Positions 15,577-24,093 of a stretch of DNA of 64,000 bases are shown one piece after another. The notes under the pieces are model-generated. The model saw only the letters and a program-made list of their open reading frames with translations, had not been told where the DNA came from and ran no database searches. How positions within the stretch are numbered: the first letter of the stretch is position 1; each line of letters begins with the position of its first letter. Origin of the DNA: Bacillota bacterium (GTDB lineage: Bacteria; Bacillota; Bacilli; Bacillales; Cytobacillaceae); NCBI GenBank assembly GCA_030705955.1, contig JAUZPL010000009.1:1-64000 (forward strand), written 5' to 3'. A program made the translations under genes and the position numbers.

Positions 15577-16779
15577 TAACCGATTTTTACTGTACATGAA
15601 GACGAATAAAGAATTAAAAATCAATCCCGCCAATATTTCATAAAGGGCAATCGATATCTCTCCCTTTATGAAGATAAATATAGCAAAAAGAATGGTTTGC
15701 ACACTTAGAATTAGCATTAATAAAAAATGAAATGCCCATAGTTTCATTTTTAGTGAAACTGGATATAAATCAACCCATAATTTATTTTGATGATGATTCC
15801 AAAGGGGAAGTAACTGAAAGCCTGTTAAGTATAAAAATAAAATAGCCAGAAATACTTCACCAATCCCAAACGACACAAAATATAAAGCAAGGATGCCAAT
15901 AACAGATAAACGGATAAAAAGACCTAGATAATCACTTGAACGTAAAAACGTTCTGGAAAAAAGATAGAGATACGAATGTTTTTGATTAAAGACAATGGGT
16001 TTTAAAAGGAAGTCCAGCCACCTTCTACGATGAACAGATTCTTTAAGCTTTGGCACATCTGTAAATAAATTCGCAAAGCGGTAAAATGAAGTTAATCTTT
16101 TTTCTTCCTGATCAATTAAAGTGTCCCATTTAAGACCATTATTCTTTGTACGAATATATAATACACGGTAATAAACAATCATTACTATAACAAGAAGTAA
16201 CAAAATGAGCAGACTACCATGTTTCAGTAAAAAAAAGGTAAAACTAACATTGAGAATAAAACGCAAAATGAAATCATTTACATGGATATAATTTGGAATA
16301 AGATAGTGTATTCGCCAGTATACTGCCAAGTTCCATCCTTTAATAACCAATAAGGCAATAAAAAAAGGAAGCAGTGCATGGAAACCATTTTTGTTAACAT
16401 GTGCATATAAAGGCATTAAAACTGCAAGTACAATTAGGAAAATGTAACCTTGAAAAATAAGGCTGGCACTACCTGACCGAAAAAAATAGCGGTTCATTTT
16501 ATTTTCTAAAGGCAGTAAAAACACCCGATCTGCCTCCAGCAAAAAATTATAAACAGGGCTATACGTTAATGCGATCCCAAGCAAAATAGCCATAATCCAT
16601 TCAACAGGAAAATTCAATGGAAGAGTTTGAATCCATTTCTGGTAATAATACGCTCCTCCTCCAATTAAAAAAACCATGACAATAACTAAATGTCCATTAA
16701 ATATGTAGCGAAGATATCTTCCTAAATCTTTTATACGCTGATTAAAGCGATCCTTCCATAGCTTTGTATCATCAAACAT
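15559..16779 (-). CDS. ecsB: ABC transporter permease EcsB
   Basis: 406 aa integral membrane protein with about eight to ten hydrophobic segments. In B. subtilis the EcsAB exporter is needed for normal regulated membrane proteolysis, protein secretion, competence and sporulation, probably by clearing peptides from the membrane. The gene starts 8 bp inside the end of ecsA, which indicates coupled translation. Length agrees with B. subtilis EcsB (408 aa). Confidence 0.92.
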   Translation of the reverse strand: MFDDTKLWKDRFNQRIKDLGRYLRYIFNGHLVIVMVFLIGGGAYYYQKWIQTLPLNFPVEWIMAILLGIALTYSPVYNFLLEADRVFLLPLENKMNRYFFRSGSASLIFQGYIFLIVLAVLMPLYAHVNKNGFHALLPFFIALLVIKGWNLAVYWRIHYLIPNYIHVNDFILRFILNVSFTFFLLKHGSLLILLLLVIVMIVYYRVLYIRTKNNGLKWDTLIDQEEKRLTSFYRFANLFTDVPKLKESVHRRRWLDFLLKPIVFNQKHSYLYLFSRTFLRSSDYLGLFIRLSVIGILALYFVSFGIGEVFLAILFLYLTGFQLLPLWNHHQNKLWVDLYPVSLKMKLWAFHFLLMLILSVQTILFAIFIFIKGEISIALYEILAGLIFNSLFVFMYSKNRLKSSFL

Positions 16780-17512
16780 AATTTTCTTCCTTTGTTAATT
16801 GTATATATAGGTCATCTAATGAGGCATTAGGCATAGAAAATTCTTTACGTAAATCTTCAAGTGTCCCATTTGCTCGAACCTTCCCCTCATGAAGAATCAC
16901 AAAACGATCACAATATTTTTCCGCAGTTGTTAAAATATGTGTAGACATTAAAATTCCTGCCCCATTGTCTTTCATTTTCTTCATCAAGTCTAATAAAGAT
17001 TGAATCCCAAGTGGATCTAATCCAACAAAGGGCTCGTCAACAATATAGAGGGATGGCTGCACCAAAAAAGCACACATGATCATGACCTTTTGTTTCATGC
17101 CCTTAGAAAAATGGGCAGGAAACCATTTAAGACGTTTTTCCATTCTAAATTCTTTCAACAGGCTTTCTAACCTTTCTTCAAATGTCTTTTTATCTAATTG
17201 ATAGGCCATCGCGGTTAACTCCAAATGCTCAGCCAACGTTAATTCTTCGTATAGAATTGGCGTTTCAGGAACAAAAGTAAACATTTTCCGATAGTCGTCC
17301 TTGTTTCTTGTAAAAGAGATACCGTTAATTTTTATTTCTCCTTGGTGCGGTTCCATTAAACCTGTTATATGTTTGATTGTTGTACTTTTTCCTGCTCCGT
17401 TTAGTCCAATTAAGCCAACTAGTTCTTTTTCATTCACTTCAAATGAAACATTTTTTAATACAGGATTCCTTGTATAGCCTCCTGTAAGATTTTCAATTGA
17501 CAATAAAGGCAT
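16772..17512 (-). CDS. ecsA: ABC transporter ATP-binding protein EcsA
   Basis: 246 aa. Walker A GLNGAGKST, Q-loop region, signature HFSKGMKQKVMI (variant of LSGGQ), Walker B LYIVDEPFVGLD and the STHIL switch histidine are all present. Energises the EcsB permease. I use the ATG at 17512, eight bases after AAGGAAGG, rather than an in-frame TTG two codons earlier. The region upstream (17521-18107) separates it from divergent hit. Confidence 0.93.
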   Translation of the reverse strand: MPLLSIENLTGGYTRNPVLKNVSFEVNEKELVGLIGLNGAGKSTTIKHITGLMEPHQGEIKINGISFTRNKDDYRKMFTFVPETPILYEELTLAEHLELTAMAYQLDKKTFEERLESLLKEFRMEKRLKWFPAHFSKGMKQKVMIMCAFLVQPSLYIVDEPFVGLDPLGIQSLLDLMKKMKDNGAGILMSTHILTTAEKYCDRFVILHEGKVRANGTLEDLRKEFSMPNASLDDLYIQLTKEENYV

Positions 17513-17520
17513 TTTCAACG

Positions 17521-18012
17521 TCCTTCCTTGCTTTATTCAATTTCATTTTAACAAATTACTTCGTGAAAAAATAGGGAATCAAATTTGTTTAAAAATGCAT
17601 GCATATTGTTTCTTTAACGGGACATCATAATTATCGAAGGGGAACAACAAATAGATGATTAAAAAATCATCCAAAATTGAAATGAGGTGTCTCTAGCAGA
17701 CAAGATCCTTTCAATACGTTAGCTTCAAAACGTTCCAAATAAGGGGATGGTTGTTTTGCACAATGCATGTCACCATGTGATGTTCAGATAACACCAGATA
17801 CGTTAATTGTGAAATAAACTAAAAAAGAGGTGATTATCAAAGATCAATCTAACTTAGCTTTTATGTTTAAAAACATATAAAGATGATTAGGGGATGGTAA
17901 GCTTGAACAATGATCACTCTTTCCAAAAAAAAACACTAAATGACAAATGAGGTGTTTACTAAAGAAAGTGCCTAAATAGAACGAAAAACAAGAAGCAATT
18001 CCCCTTCAAAAG
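17521..18012. other. Intergenic region of ~0.5 kb without a convincing gene, possibly an sRNA or small-peptide locus
   Basis: Between divergent ecsA and hit. No long frame on either strand, yet the stretch ends in a strong plus-strand terminator at 18013-18050 that has no annotated gene in front of it. The plus strand shows repeated Shine-Dalgarno-like motifs: GAGGTG at 17684, 17826 and 17948 and GGGGATGG at 17743 and 17890. Tiny frames follow some of them, such as GTG 17830 (16 codons) and TTG 17903 (15 codons). I cannot assign a function; a small regulatory RNA or sporulation peptide is possible. Confidence 0.4.
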
Positions 18013-18050
18013 GGCAGGATTCCATGCGAATCCTGCCTTTATTTTTTTTA
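18013..18050 (+). terminator. Strong plus-strand terminator upstream of hit
   Basis: Perfect 10-bp G+C-rich stem GGCAGGATTC with GAATCCTGCC, 5-nt loop, then a long T-run. It terminates something transcribed from 17.6-18.0 kb, since no known plus-strand gene precedes it. Confidence 0.9.
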
Positions 18051-18107
18051 TTTCTTTATTTATATGATAAAATACGGTCAAAACAATGTTGAAGGGTTGG
18101 ATCAAAA

Positions 18108-18527
18108 ATGAGTGATTGTATTTTTTGCAAAATCATTAACGGGGAAATTCCTGCGGCAAAGGTTTTTGAAAACGAACATGTATTAGCCTTCCTAGATATA
18201 AGCCAGGTTACTAAAGGGCATACTTTAGTCATTCCTAAAGTACATAAGGAAAATTTATTTGAACTAACACCTGAAATTGCCTCACACCTATTTGAGGCAG
18301 TACCGTCTATTGCAAACGCACTAAAAATAACCTTTAATCCAGTTGGCTTAAATGCTGTAAATAATAACGGAGTACAGGCTGGACAAAGCGTCTTTCATTT
18401 TCATCTCCACTTAATTCCACGTTATGGCAAAGGGGATGGTTTTGGAGCAGTATGGAAAAACAATCAAAGTGAGTATACCTCACAAGATTATCAAATCATG
18501 GCTGAAAATATTCGCAAACATATCTAG
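18108..18527 (+). CDS. hit: HIT family nucleotide-binding hydrolase
   Basis: 139 aa. N-terminal CIFCKIINGEIPA (with the zinc-type CxxC) and the histidine triad HFHLHLIPR near residue 100 are intact. HIT proteins hydrolyse nucleoside phosphoramidates or dinucleoside polyphosphates. Gene order between ecsA and trpP matches B. subtilis hit. A weak GAAGGG site precedes the ATG. Confidence 0.93.
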   Translation: MSDCIFCKIINGEIPAAKVFENEHVLAFLDISQVTKGHTLVIPKVHKENLFELTPEIASHLFEAVPSIANALKITFNPVGLNAVNNNGVQAGQSVFHFHLHLIPRYGKGDGFGAVWKNNQSEYTSQDYQIMAENIRKHI

Positions 18528-18619
18528 GAGGTAAATCTAGGTATTAAATTGTCAGAATTTAGCTATCTCTTTTTTTATTCTTATGATATAATATTCATAC
18601 GTTTATCGCTGTGGGCAAT

Positions 18620-18681
18620 TAGCGCACTACAGGAGAAACAAAAAAACAAATGCTATAGATTAGCAGAGGAGAGAAGAGAAA
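18620..18681 (+). promoter_or_regulatory. TRAP-binding leader of trpP
   Basis: UAG/GAG triplets in the mRNA leader at 18620, 18633, 18656, 18661, 18666, 18671 and 18676; the last five are spaced exactly five nucleotides apart and run through the ribosome binding site up to the ATG at 18681. TRAP (MtrB) wraps RNA with (G/U)AG triplets at this period. In B. subtilis TRAP blocks trpP translation in this way when tryptophan is plentiful. Confidence 0.8.
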
Positions 18682-19220
18682 TGAATACGAAGAATCTTGT
18701 TGCCTTATCCTTATTAATTGCGATTGGGGCAGTGTTACATGCTGTTATTCCACCTATTTTTCTTGGAATGAAACCCGATATGATGCTTACCATGATGTTT
18801 TTAGGTATCTTTCTTTTTCCGGAAATTAAAAATGTGGTACTCCTAGGGGTTGTAACTGGATTAATCTCAGGAATAACAACCACTTTCCCAGGTGGATTAT
18901 TTCCGAATATTATTGATAAGATCATAACATCATTGCTTATTTTCGGTATCTTTTTATTGCTTAATAAGTACCGTAATTCGATTGTAAGTGTTGGAATCCT
19001 TACAGCATTAGGAACATTGATTTCAGGCACAGTCTTCTTAACATCCGCTTTATTTTTAGTTGGTCTTCCAGGACCATTTGTTGGATTATTCACAGCTGTT
19101 GTATTACCAGCTGCGGTAATTAATACAGTTACAATGGTCATTCTTTATCCTATTGCATCAACTATTTTTAAAAGAACAAAATTGGTTACACCAGCACTTG
19201 CAGAAAATCAAAAATTGTAA
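18681..19220 (+). CDS. trpP: Tryptophan transporter TrpP
   Basis: 179 aa with five to six membrane segments; belongs to the TrpP (YhaG) family of tryptophan permeases, related to small ECF-type substrate-binding membrane proteins. Glycine/proline-rich membrane motifs such as TTFPGGLFPNIID are characteristic. The true start is ATG 18681 behind GAGGAGAG; a longer frame upstream would run through the leader. Position after hit and the TRAP-type triplets over the ribosome site support the assignment. Confidence 0.9.
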   Translation: MNTKNLVALSLLIAIGAVLHAVIPPIFLGMKPDMMLTMMFLGIFLFPEIKNVVLLGVVTGLISGITTTFPGGLFPNIIDKIITSLLIFGIFLLLNKYRNSIVSVGILTALGTLISGTVFLTSALFLVGLPGPFVGLFTAVVLPAAVINTVTMVILYPIASTIFKRTKLVTPALAENQKL

Positions 19221-19225
19221 TGGTC

Positions 19226-19256
19226 AAAAAGAACCCTTTTGGGTTCTTTTTTTATT
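19226..19256 (+). terminator. Terminator of trpP
   Basis: AAAAGAACCC pairs with GGGTTCTTTT, followed by a T-run. Lies just beyond the trpP stop and ahead of the convergent small membrane gene. Confidence 0.9.
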
Positions 19257-19261
19257 TCCAT

Positions 19262-19453
19262 TCAGGAAAATAAAGAAAATAAAAGACCAAATAGAAAAAA
19301 GATCACTCCACCCGCAGCTAAGGTAACAGCTCTTTTCTTTAACACATGCCTTGGTGGATAAACTCCTGGTCTCTTTGACTCTAAAAGAAAGTGAATCATT
19401 CCAATAAAAAAAATAGCACAAATGATAAAAAGGACAATACTTATTCCCCTCAT
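19262..19453 (-). CDS. Small membrane protein, two transmembrane segments
   Basis: 63 aa. Two hydrophobic helices (residues ~3-22 and ~44-62) joined by a basic loop containing RPGVYPPRHVLKKRA. ATG at 19453 preceded by AAGGGGGAT. Convergent with trpP and divergent from scoC. No named family recognised, function unknown. Confidence 0.7.
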   Translation of the reverse strand: MRGISIVLFIICAIFFIGMIHFLLESKRPGVYPPRHVLKKRAVTLAAGGVIFFLFGLLFSLFS

Positions 19454-19757
19454 CTTTATCCCCCTTCACCATATAAAAGAGAAAATAGTTTTATATTCAT
19501 TTATATGAAATTGTCCTTACTCCTATGTACTTGCTGTTCTGTTATTTTTGCAAGAACCCTTATCTAAATTGTAAATATTAATAGAACTTTAAAAATGGTG
19601 GAAATTTTAAGGAAAAAATCTTATTATATAAGTAATATTCATTAATAACCTTAATAACGATTATAATTTCTAAAAATTTTGTAAATTTATATCTTTATTA
19701 ATTTTTATTTTATTGGCATAATGTTAATAGAGAAATAAAAAGTAGGTGAAAATGGGG

Positions 19758-20333
19758 ATGTCGGAAAAACAATATTCAATGAAAGAAGCATTGCTTTTTA
19801 GCCAACGAATTGCCCAATTGAGTAAAGCATTATGGAAGTCAATTGAAAAGGATTGGCAGCAGTGGATTAAACCTTTTGATTTAAATATTAATGAACATCA
19901 CATTCTTTGGATTGCGTATCACCTTCATGGGGCATCTATATCTGATGTAGCCAAATTCGGTGTGATGCATGTTTCCACAGCTTTCAACTTTTCAAAAAAA
20001 TTGGAAGAAAGGGGATTACTAAAATTTTCAAAAAAGGAAAATGATAAGCGAAACACCTATGTAGAATTGACTAAAGAGGGAGAAAGTATTTTGCTTGAAC
20101 TAATGGAAACCTATGAACCAAAAGGCCATGCAGCTTTTTCAGGGGCACTTCCATTAAGAGACTTATACGGAAAATTTCCAGATATTATCGAAATGATGGC
20201 CATTGTACGTAATATTTATGGCGATGATTTTATGGAAATTTTCGAGAAGTCCTTTCGGAATATAGAGACTGAATTTAACGACGATCAAGGTAAACTATGT
20301 AAATTAGAAAAGGCTGAAGGAAAATATGCTTAA
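19758..20333 (+). CDS. scoC: MarR-family regulator ScoC (Hpr)
   Basis: 191 aa. The winged-helix segment [28 protein letters not shown] (read with [18 protein letters not shown]) is near-identical to B. subtilis Hpr/ScoC, the transition-state repressor of extracellular proteases, sporulation and peptide transport genes. Length slightly shorter than B. subtilis (203 aa) at the C-terminus. ATG 19758 gives best spacing from the AGGTG site; GTG 19746 and ATG 19752 are in frame and possible. Gene order with yhaI and prsA is conserved. Confidence 0.92.
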   Translation: MSEKQYSMKEALLFSQRIAQLSKALWKSIEKDWQQWIKPFDLNINEHHILWIAYHLHGASISDVAKFGVMHVSTAFNFSKKLEERGLLKFSKKENDKRNTYVELTKEGESILLELMETYEPKGHAAFSGALPLRDLYGKFPDIIEMMAIVRNIYGDDFMEIFEKSFRNIETEFNDDQGKLCKLEKAEGKYA

Positions 20334-20671
20334 GGATTTAGGTAATTTTTAAATTCATGCATTAGAGGATCAAAAACATTTTGATTCATGCATGCATTAA
20401 TTACTTCTTTTCCCTCAACCCCAGCAGGTAAAGAACTTAAAAATTCACTGAAAAGCGGATAAAAATAGACAAATCCTTCCGCTTTTTGTTCTGTCATTTT
20501 CATGCTCAATTCATCACATTTTACTAAAAATTGATTTACTACCTTCTCAGAAATTCCTTTTTCAATGATTAACCTATCAAAACTAAGGCTGGGATTCGAA
20601 ATGAGCCTAAGTAAAAGCTTTTGATGATATTCAAGAAGAGAAATTCGATTGATTAGATCATGTTCGTCCAT
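20330..20671 (-). CDS. yhaI: YhaI family protein (DUF1878)
   Basis: 113 aa, the same size as B. subtilis YhaI. Mostly helical with no catalytic motif seen; function unknown. Converges on scoC with a 4-bp overlap of the ends. ATG at 20671 follows AGAGGCA at the right distance; 18 further codons upstream lack a site. The conserved neighbourhood next to hpr supports the name. Confidence 0.8.
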   Translation of the reverse strand: MDEHDLINRISLLEYHQKLLLRLISNPSLSFDRLIIEKGISEKVVNQFLVKCDELSMKMTEQKAEGFVYFYPLFSEFLSSLPAGVEGKEVINACMNQNVFDPLMHEFKNYLNP

Positions 20672-20978
20672 ATTTATTTGCCTCTTTTCAATTGTCAGTG
20701 TCAAGTAAAGGGAAAGATCTCTCACTACGTTTTCATGTTAGTTTGATACATTAAATTTCTTTCCATTCCTGGATTTTGCTGTTTTTTAAAGTTTGAATAT
20801 CCAACTAACTTATCCTTATTTTTTTGCCTATCTTTTTCAATCAATTTTTGTTATTGTAATGAAAGAAAACTTTGCCTTTTTCCTACCCTTTGGTGTTCAA
20901 ACACCAGATTACCTTACATATGTTAGGAAAAGCTACTTTTCTAGTAATTTCATTCTAACACAGGGGAGGGAATCATTG

Positions 20979-21164
20979 ATGTTCTACATTCTTATCTTTA
21001 TTGTTTTTGCTATCTTTACATTATTCTATGTAAATAAAATGACTAATTCCCTTTGTATACAAAAAGAAATTCCAGAAGATAGACAACACATTGTTTTTCG
21101 GACAATAAACGTGCTAATTACTATTTTACTAGTTTCTTCATTTTTAGAGATATTGTTAACATAA
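20979..21164 (+). CDS. Small membrane protein
   Basis: 61 aa with two hydrophobic segments (residues ~2-18 and ~43-60) and a short charged loop (KEIPEDRQH). ATG 20979 is preceded by GGGGAGGG at eight bases, which decides this start over longer upstream in-frame codons that have no site. Lies between yhaI and prsA where B. subtilis also has small genes. Function unknown. Confidence 0.6.
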   Translation: MFYILIFIVFAIFTLFYVNKMTNSLCIQKEIPEDRQHIVFRTINVLITILLVSSFLEILLT

Positions 21165-21256
21165 TCAAAATAAAAATAGGTCAATCCCATCAACATTTAT
21201 GGCCATTTTTGGGATGACTCTTTACAGAGGCCAAAGTGAACCTCTCTACATAAGTC

Positions 21257-21288
21257 GAAAAGCGATGAGACTTCCTCATCGCTTTTCA
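21257..21288. terminator. Bidirectional hairpin terminator
   Basis: 12-bp perfect stem AAAAGCGATGAG with CTCATCGCTTTT. It lies between the convergent 61-aa membrane gene and the YjcZ-type gene and can serve both. Confidence 0.75.
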
Positions 21289-21339
21289 TTTACTATTATT
21301 TAGGAAACAGACTCTATAAAACAATACCTTATCCTCTAA

Positions 21340-21432
21340 TTAATAAACCCAAGATGCCCCTATAATAATTAGAAGGATAAAGAGGACAACGATTAAAGCA
21401 AAACCTCCGCCAAAACCACCAGATGATGTCAT
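21340..21432 (-). CDS. YjcZ family sporulation protein (30 aa)
   Basis: 30 aa: a glycine/serine-rich head (SSGGFGGGFALIVVL) and one hydrophobic helix ending in a short tail. This is the hallmark of the YjcZ/YuaG-like tiny sporulation membrane proteins common in Bacillus, including one near prsA in B. subtilis. Too short for usual gene finding but carries a strong AAAGGGGG ribosome site before ATG 21432. Role in spores not defined. Confidence 0.82.
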   Translation of the reverse strand: MTSSGGFGGGFALIVVLFILLIIIGASWVY

Positions 21433-21744
21433 TATGTTTTCCCCCTTTCAATCCACATGAAGATGAAAAGTCTCATGCTTCATTTTAGCAAACCTTCACT
21501 GCCCATTTGATAAGCAGAATGATAAGTACTACAATTAGAGCAATCTAGTTCAATAAACTTAGCCCATTGTAATACCACATTTCGTTTACTTCCATATTCT
21601 ATTCAAACTCAATAAAGGTTGATTAGGCTTGTAACCCCTTTAAGATTTTTTCTTTATTAAACATTGTATTAAGTAATCTTGAATTACAAAAATTGGATTT
21701 TGACACATTTTCTTCAAATTAAAGAATACAGTTGAATTAAATTT
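21433..21744. other. Non-coding stretch upstream of prsA
   Basis: No frame with a credible start site seen. It contains a small inverted repeat GTAAT-N5-ATTAC near 21671 that could be an operator. The prsA promoter lies at its end. Confidence 0.5.
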
Positions 21745-21772
21745 TTGAACTAATGGCAGTTTATGTTATAGT
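21745..21772 (+). promoter_or_regulatory. SigA-type promoter of prsA
   Basis: TTGAAC (21745-21750), 16-bp spacer, TATAGT (21767-21772), followed by about 50 bases of leader before the prsA ATG. Confidence 0.6.
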
Positions 21773-21822
21773 AAAACTTGTGGATTAAAGGTCCAACAGA
21801 ATTCTATTTAGGAGAGGTTATC

Positions 21823-22698
21823 ATGAAGAAATGGATACTAGCCCTTACAATTGCTAGTGGGGTTTTGGTTTTAGGAGCATGTAGTCAGAGTAGTTCTGAT
21901 ACGGTTGTTCAAAGCAAAGCTGGTAATATTACAAAGGACGAGCTATATAATGCAATGAAAGCTAAATACGGCAAACAAGCTCTTCAAGAACTTGTCTATG
22001 AAAAGGTCCTTTCTAAGAAATACACTGTTACAGATAAGGAACTCAATGCAAAAGTTGCTGATTTAAAGAATCAATTAGGCTCAAACTTTAATGCGGCACT
22101 TGCTCAATATGGTTATAAAGATGAAAATGATTTGAAAAAACAAATGAAACTTGGCATGCTACAAGAAAAAGCTGCTATGAAAAATGTAACAGTAACGGAT
22201 AAAGAATTGAAAGATGCATATGCAAAGTTTCAACCACAAATCCGTGCAAGTCACATCCTTGTTGCTGATTTAAAAACTGCACAAGACATAGAGAATCAAC
22301 TTAAATCAGGCGCAAAATTTGAAGATCTTGCTAAAAAATATTCAACTGATCCTGGTTCTAAAGACAAAGGTGGGGACTTAGGCTGGTTTGGTACAGGCGT
22401 AATGGACCCTGCATTTGAAAAAGCTGCCTATGCTTTAAAATTAAATGAAATTAGCCAACCCGTTAAAACCCAATACGGCTACCATATTATCCAAAAGACA
22501 GGCGAAAAGCAGAAACAATCTCTTGCACAAATGAAAAGCCAACTTGAAGAACAAGTCAAATCTTCAAAATTAACGAATGATGTTGTTAATAGCACAATGC
22601 AAAAAGAACTTAAGGATGCAGGTGTAAAAATTGATGATAAGGATTTAAAAGATGCATTAAATCCTCAAACAACTCAAGCTCCAACAACTGGACAATAA
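21823..22698 (+). CDS. prsA: Foldase lipoprotein PrsA
   Basis: 291 aa. Extracytoplasmic peptidyl-prolyl isomerase that helps secreted proteins fold after Sec export. Signal peptide with lipobox LGAC, Cys20 being the lipid anchor. Parvulin (rotamase) domain at about residues 141-224 with RASHILV, GGDLGWFG and the terminal YGYHIIQ; the flanking helical NC domain is rich in Lys/Asp/Glu. ATG 21823 has GGAGAGG upstream. Own promoter and terminator, so a single-gene unit. Confidence 0.95.
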   Translation: MKKWILALTIASGVLVLGACSQSSSDTVVQSKAGNITKDELYNAMKAKYGKQALQELVYEKVLSKKYTVTDKELNAKVADLKNQLGSNFNAALAQYGYKDENDLKKQMKLGMLQEKAAMKNVTVTDKELKDAYAKFQPQIRASHILVADLKTAQDIENQLKSGAKFEDLAKKYSTDPGSKDKGGDLGWFGTGVMDPAFEKAAYALKLNEISQPVKTQYGYHIIQKTGEKQKQSLAQMKSQLEEQVKSSKLTNDVVNSTMQKELKDAGVKIDDKDLKDALNPQTTQAPTTGQ

Positions 22699-22702
22699 TA
22701 GT

Positions 22703-22732
22703 AAAGGGACCCAATGGGTCCCTTTCTTTTTA
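22703..22732 (+). terminator. Terminator of prsA
   Basis: AAAGGGACC-CAAT-GGGTCCCTTT followed by CTTTTT. Confidence 0.9.
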
Positions 22733-22918
22733 AATACCTGTTGCTTTTTGTCCTTCCCGTTTTTCTTTTTCTCTTTCAAGTCTATTCATATATATTTCGC
22801 CTTCTTTTTCGATACTCTCACATTCAAATTCTCGTTCTTCCCTACCTGTTTTAATTGCCATAAGTGCACTGATAACAATCCCAATCACGACTACATAAAC
22901 CCAAATTGGAATAGCCAT
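22730..22918 (-). CDS. yhaL: Sporulation protein YhaL
   Basis: 62 aa: N-terminal membrane helix (residues ~3-22) followed by a highly charged Glu/Arg/Lys tail (EKEGEIYMNRLEREKEKREG), the layout of B. subtilis YhaL, which is encoded beside prsA as here. A GAAGGAGAGGG site precedes ATG 22918. Exact function unknown. Confidence 0.8.
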   Translation of the reverse strand: MAIPIWVYVVVIGIVISALMAIKTGREEREFECESIEKEGEIYMNRLEREKEKREGQKATGI

Positions 22919-23082
22919 AAATTAACCCTCTCCTTCGACCTTGTAGGTGTCTATTTTCTCTATCATTTTATTCATTAAAGTAGAGAAACATTCTTATTTT
23001 TTATAGAAAACTTGGCTAGTGCCAAGCCTTAAGTCAACGGCGATAGCCTAGTTGCCCTTATGCTTTCCTATTAGCGCCTAGT

Positions 23083-23110
23083 AAAAAAAATAACCCCTAA
23101 TAAATAGGGG
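23083..23110 (-). terminator. Terminator of yhaM
   Basis: ACCCCTA pairs with TAGGGGT, followed on the minus strand by TATTTTTTTT. Confidence 0.85.
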
Positions 23111-23112
23111 TA

Positions 23113-24057
23113 TTATATATGAAAAACAGGCTTATAAAATGATCTGTTATCTAAAGCAAAGATTCGTTCAGAGAATTCTCCTGGTTTTACTCGTTCCATT
23201 GCCCGGTCAAGCATATTCATTTTTGCATCAATATTATCTATATAATGAAGAATTTCAGCCTCTTTTATTAATGGTGGTTTTGGACTCCCCCATTCCGCTT
23301 TTCCATGATGAGAAAGAACAAGATGCTGAAGAACCATAACCTCTTCCCCTGAAATTCCCAGTTCATCTGCAGCTTTGCCAATTTCATTAACCATTATAGT
23401 AATATGACCTAGAAGGTTTCCCTGGGTGGTATACACAGTCGAAACAGGTCCAGATAATTCCATTACCTTTCCTAAGTCATGTAGAATAACTCCAGAATAT
23501 AATAAATCCCTGTCAAGGGTAGGATAAAGTGTACTAATTGCTTTAGCTAGATCAAGCATACTGACAACATGATAGGCAAGACCAGAAACAAATTCATGAT
23601 GGTTTTTGGTAGCAGCTGGATATTCCATGAAATCACTATTATGCTTTTTCAATAAATGTCTTGTAATCCTTTGGATATTAGGATTCTTCATTTCAAATAT
23701 ATATTGTGTCAGCTTACTGGACATCTCATCCTGACTTACAGGTGCTGATGCCAAAAAGTCTTCTAATTTCACACTATCACTTGGTAAAGCAGAACGTATT
23801 TGCCGAATCTTTAGTTGACTTTTCCCTCGATAGTTTTGTAGGTCACCACTTACTTTTACGATGCATTGGGCAACATAACTTTTTTCGTCCTCACTACTGA
23901 CATCCCAAAGCTTTGCCTCAATGTCCCCACTCTGATCCTGTAAAATAAGTGTTAAAAATGGTTTTCCATTACTTGCAAGTCCTTTTGTGGCACTTTTAAT
24001 TAAAAGAAACAATTCAATTTGTTCCCCAACATCAAAATGAAGGATTCCTTTATTCAT
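23113..24057 (-). CDS. yhaM: 3'-5' exoribonuclease YhaM
   Basis: 314 aa, the usual YhaM length. N-terminal OB-fold nucleic-acid-binding domain (residues ~10-100; [19 protein letters not shown]) and a C-terminal HD domain whose metal ligands appear in [21 protein letters not shown] and [11 protein letters not shown]. Acts in mRNA turnover as a 3'-5' exonuclease. Precedes no overlap but sits 36 bp after yhaN in the conserved yhaO-yhaN-yhaM order. Confidence 0.93.
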   Translation of the reverse strand: MNKGILHFDVGEQIELFLLIKSATKGLASNGKPFLTLILQDQSGDIEAKLWDVSSEDEKSYVAQCIVKVSGDLQNYRGKSQLKIRQIRSALPSDSVKLEDFLASAPVSQDEMSSKLTQYIFEMKNPNIQRITRHLLKKHNSDFMEYPAATKNHHEFVSGLAYHVVSMLDLAKAISTLYPTLDRDLLYSGVILHDLGKVMELSGPVSTVYTTQGNLLGHITIMVNEIGKAADELGISGEEVMVLQHLVLSHHGKAEWGSPKPPLIKEAEILHYIDNIDAKMNMLDRAMERVKPGEFSERIFALDNRSFYKPVFHI

Positions 24058-24093
24058 TCTCTTTCCGCTCCTTCCCTCTATTTTTATAGTATA

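Noticed and set aside
18653-19141. 162-codon minus-strand frame opposite trpP
   Set aside because: Shadow of the trpP coding sequence; composition reflects the reversed hydrophobic codons.
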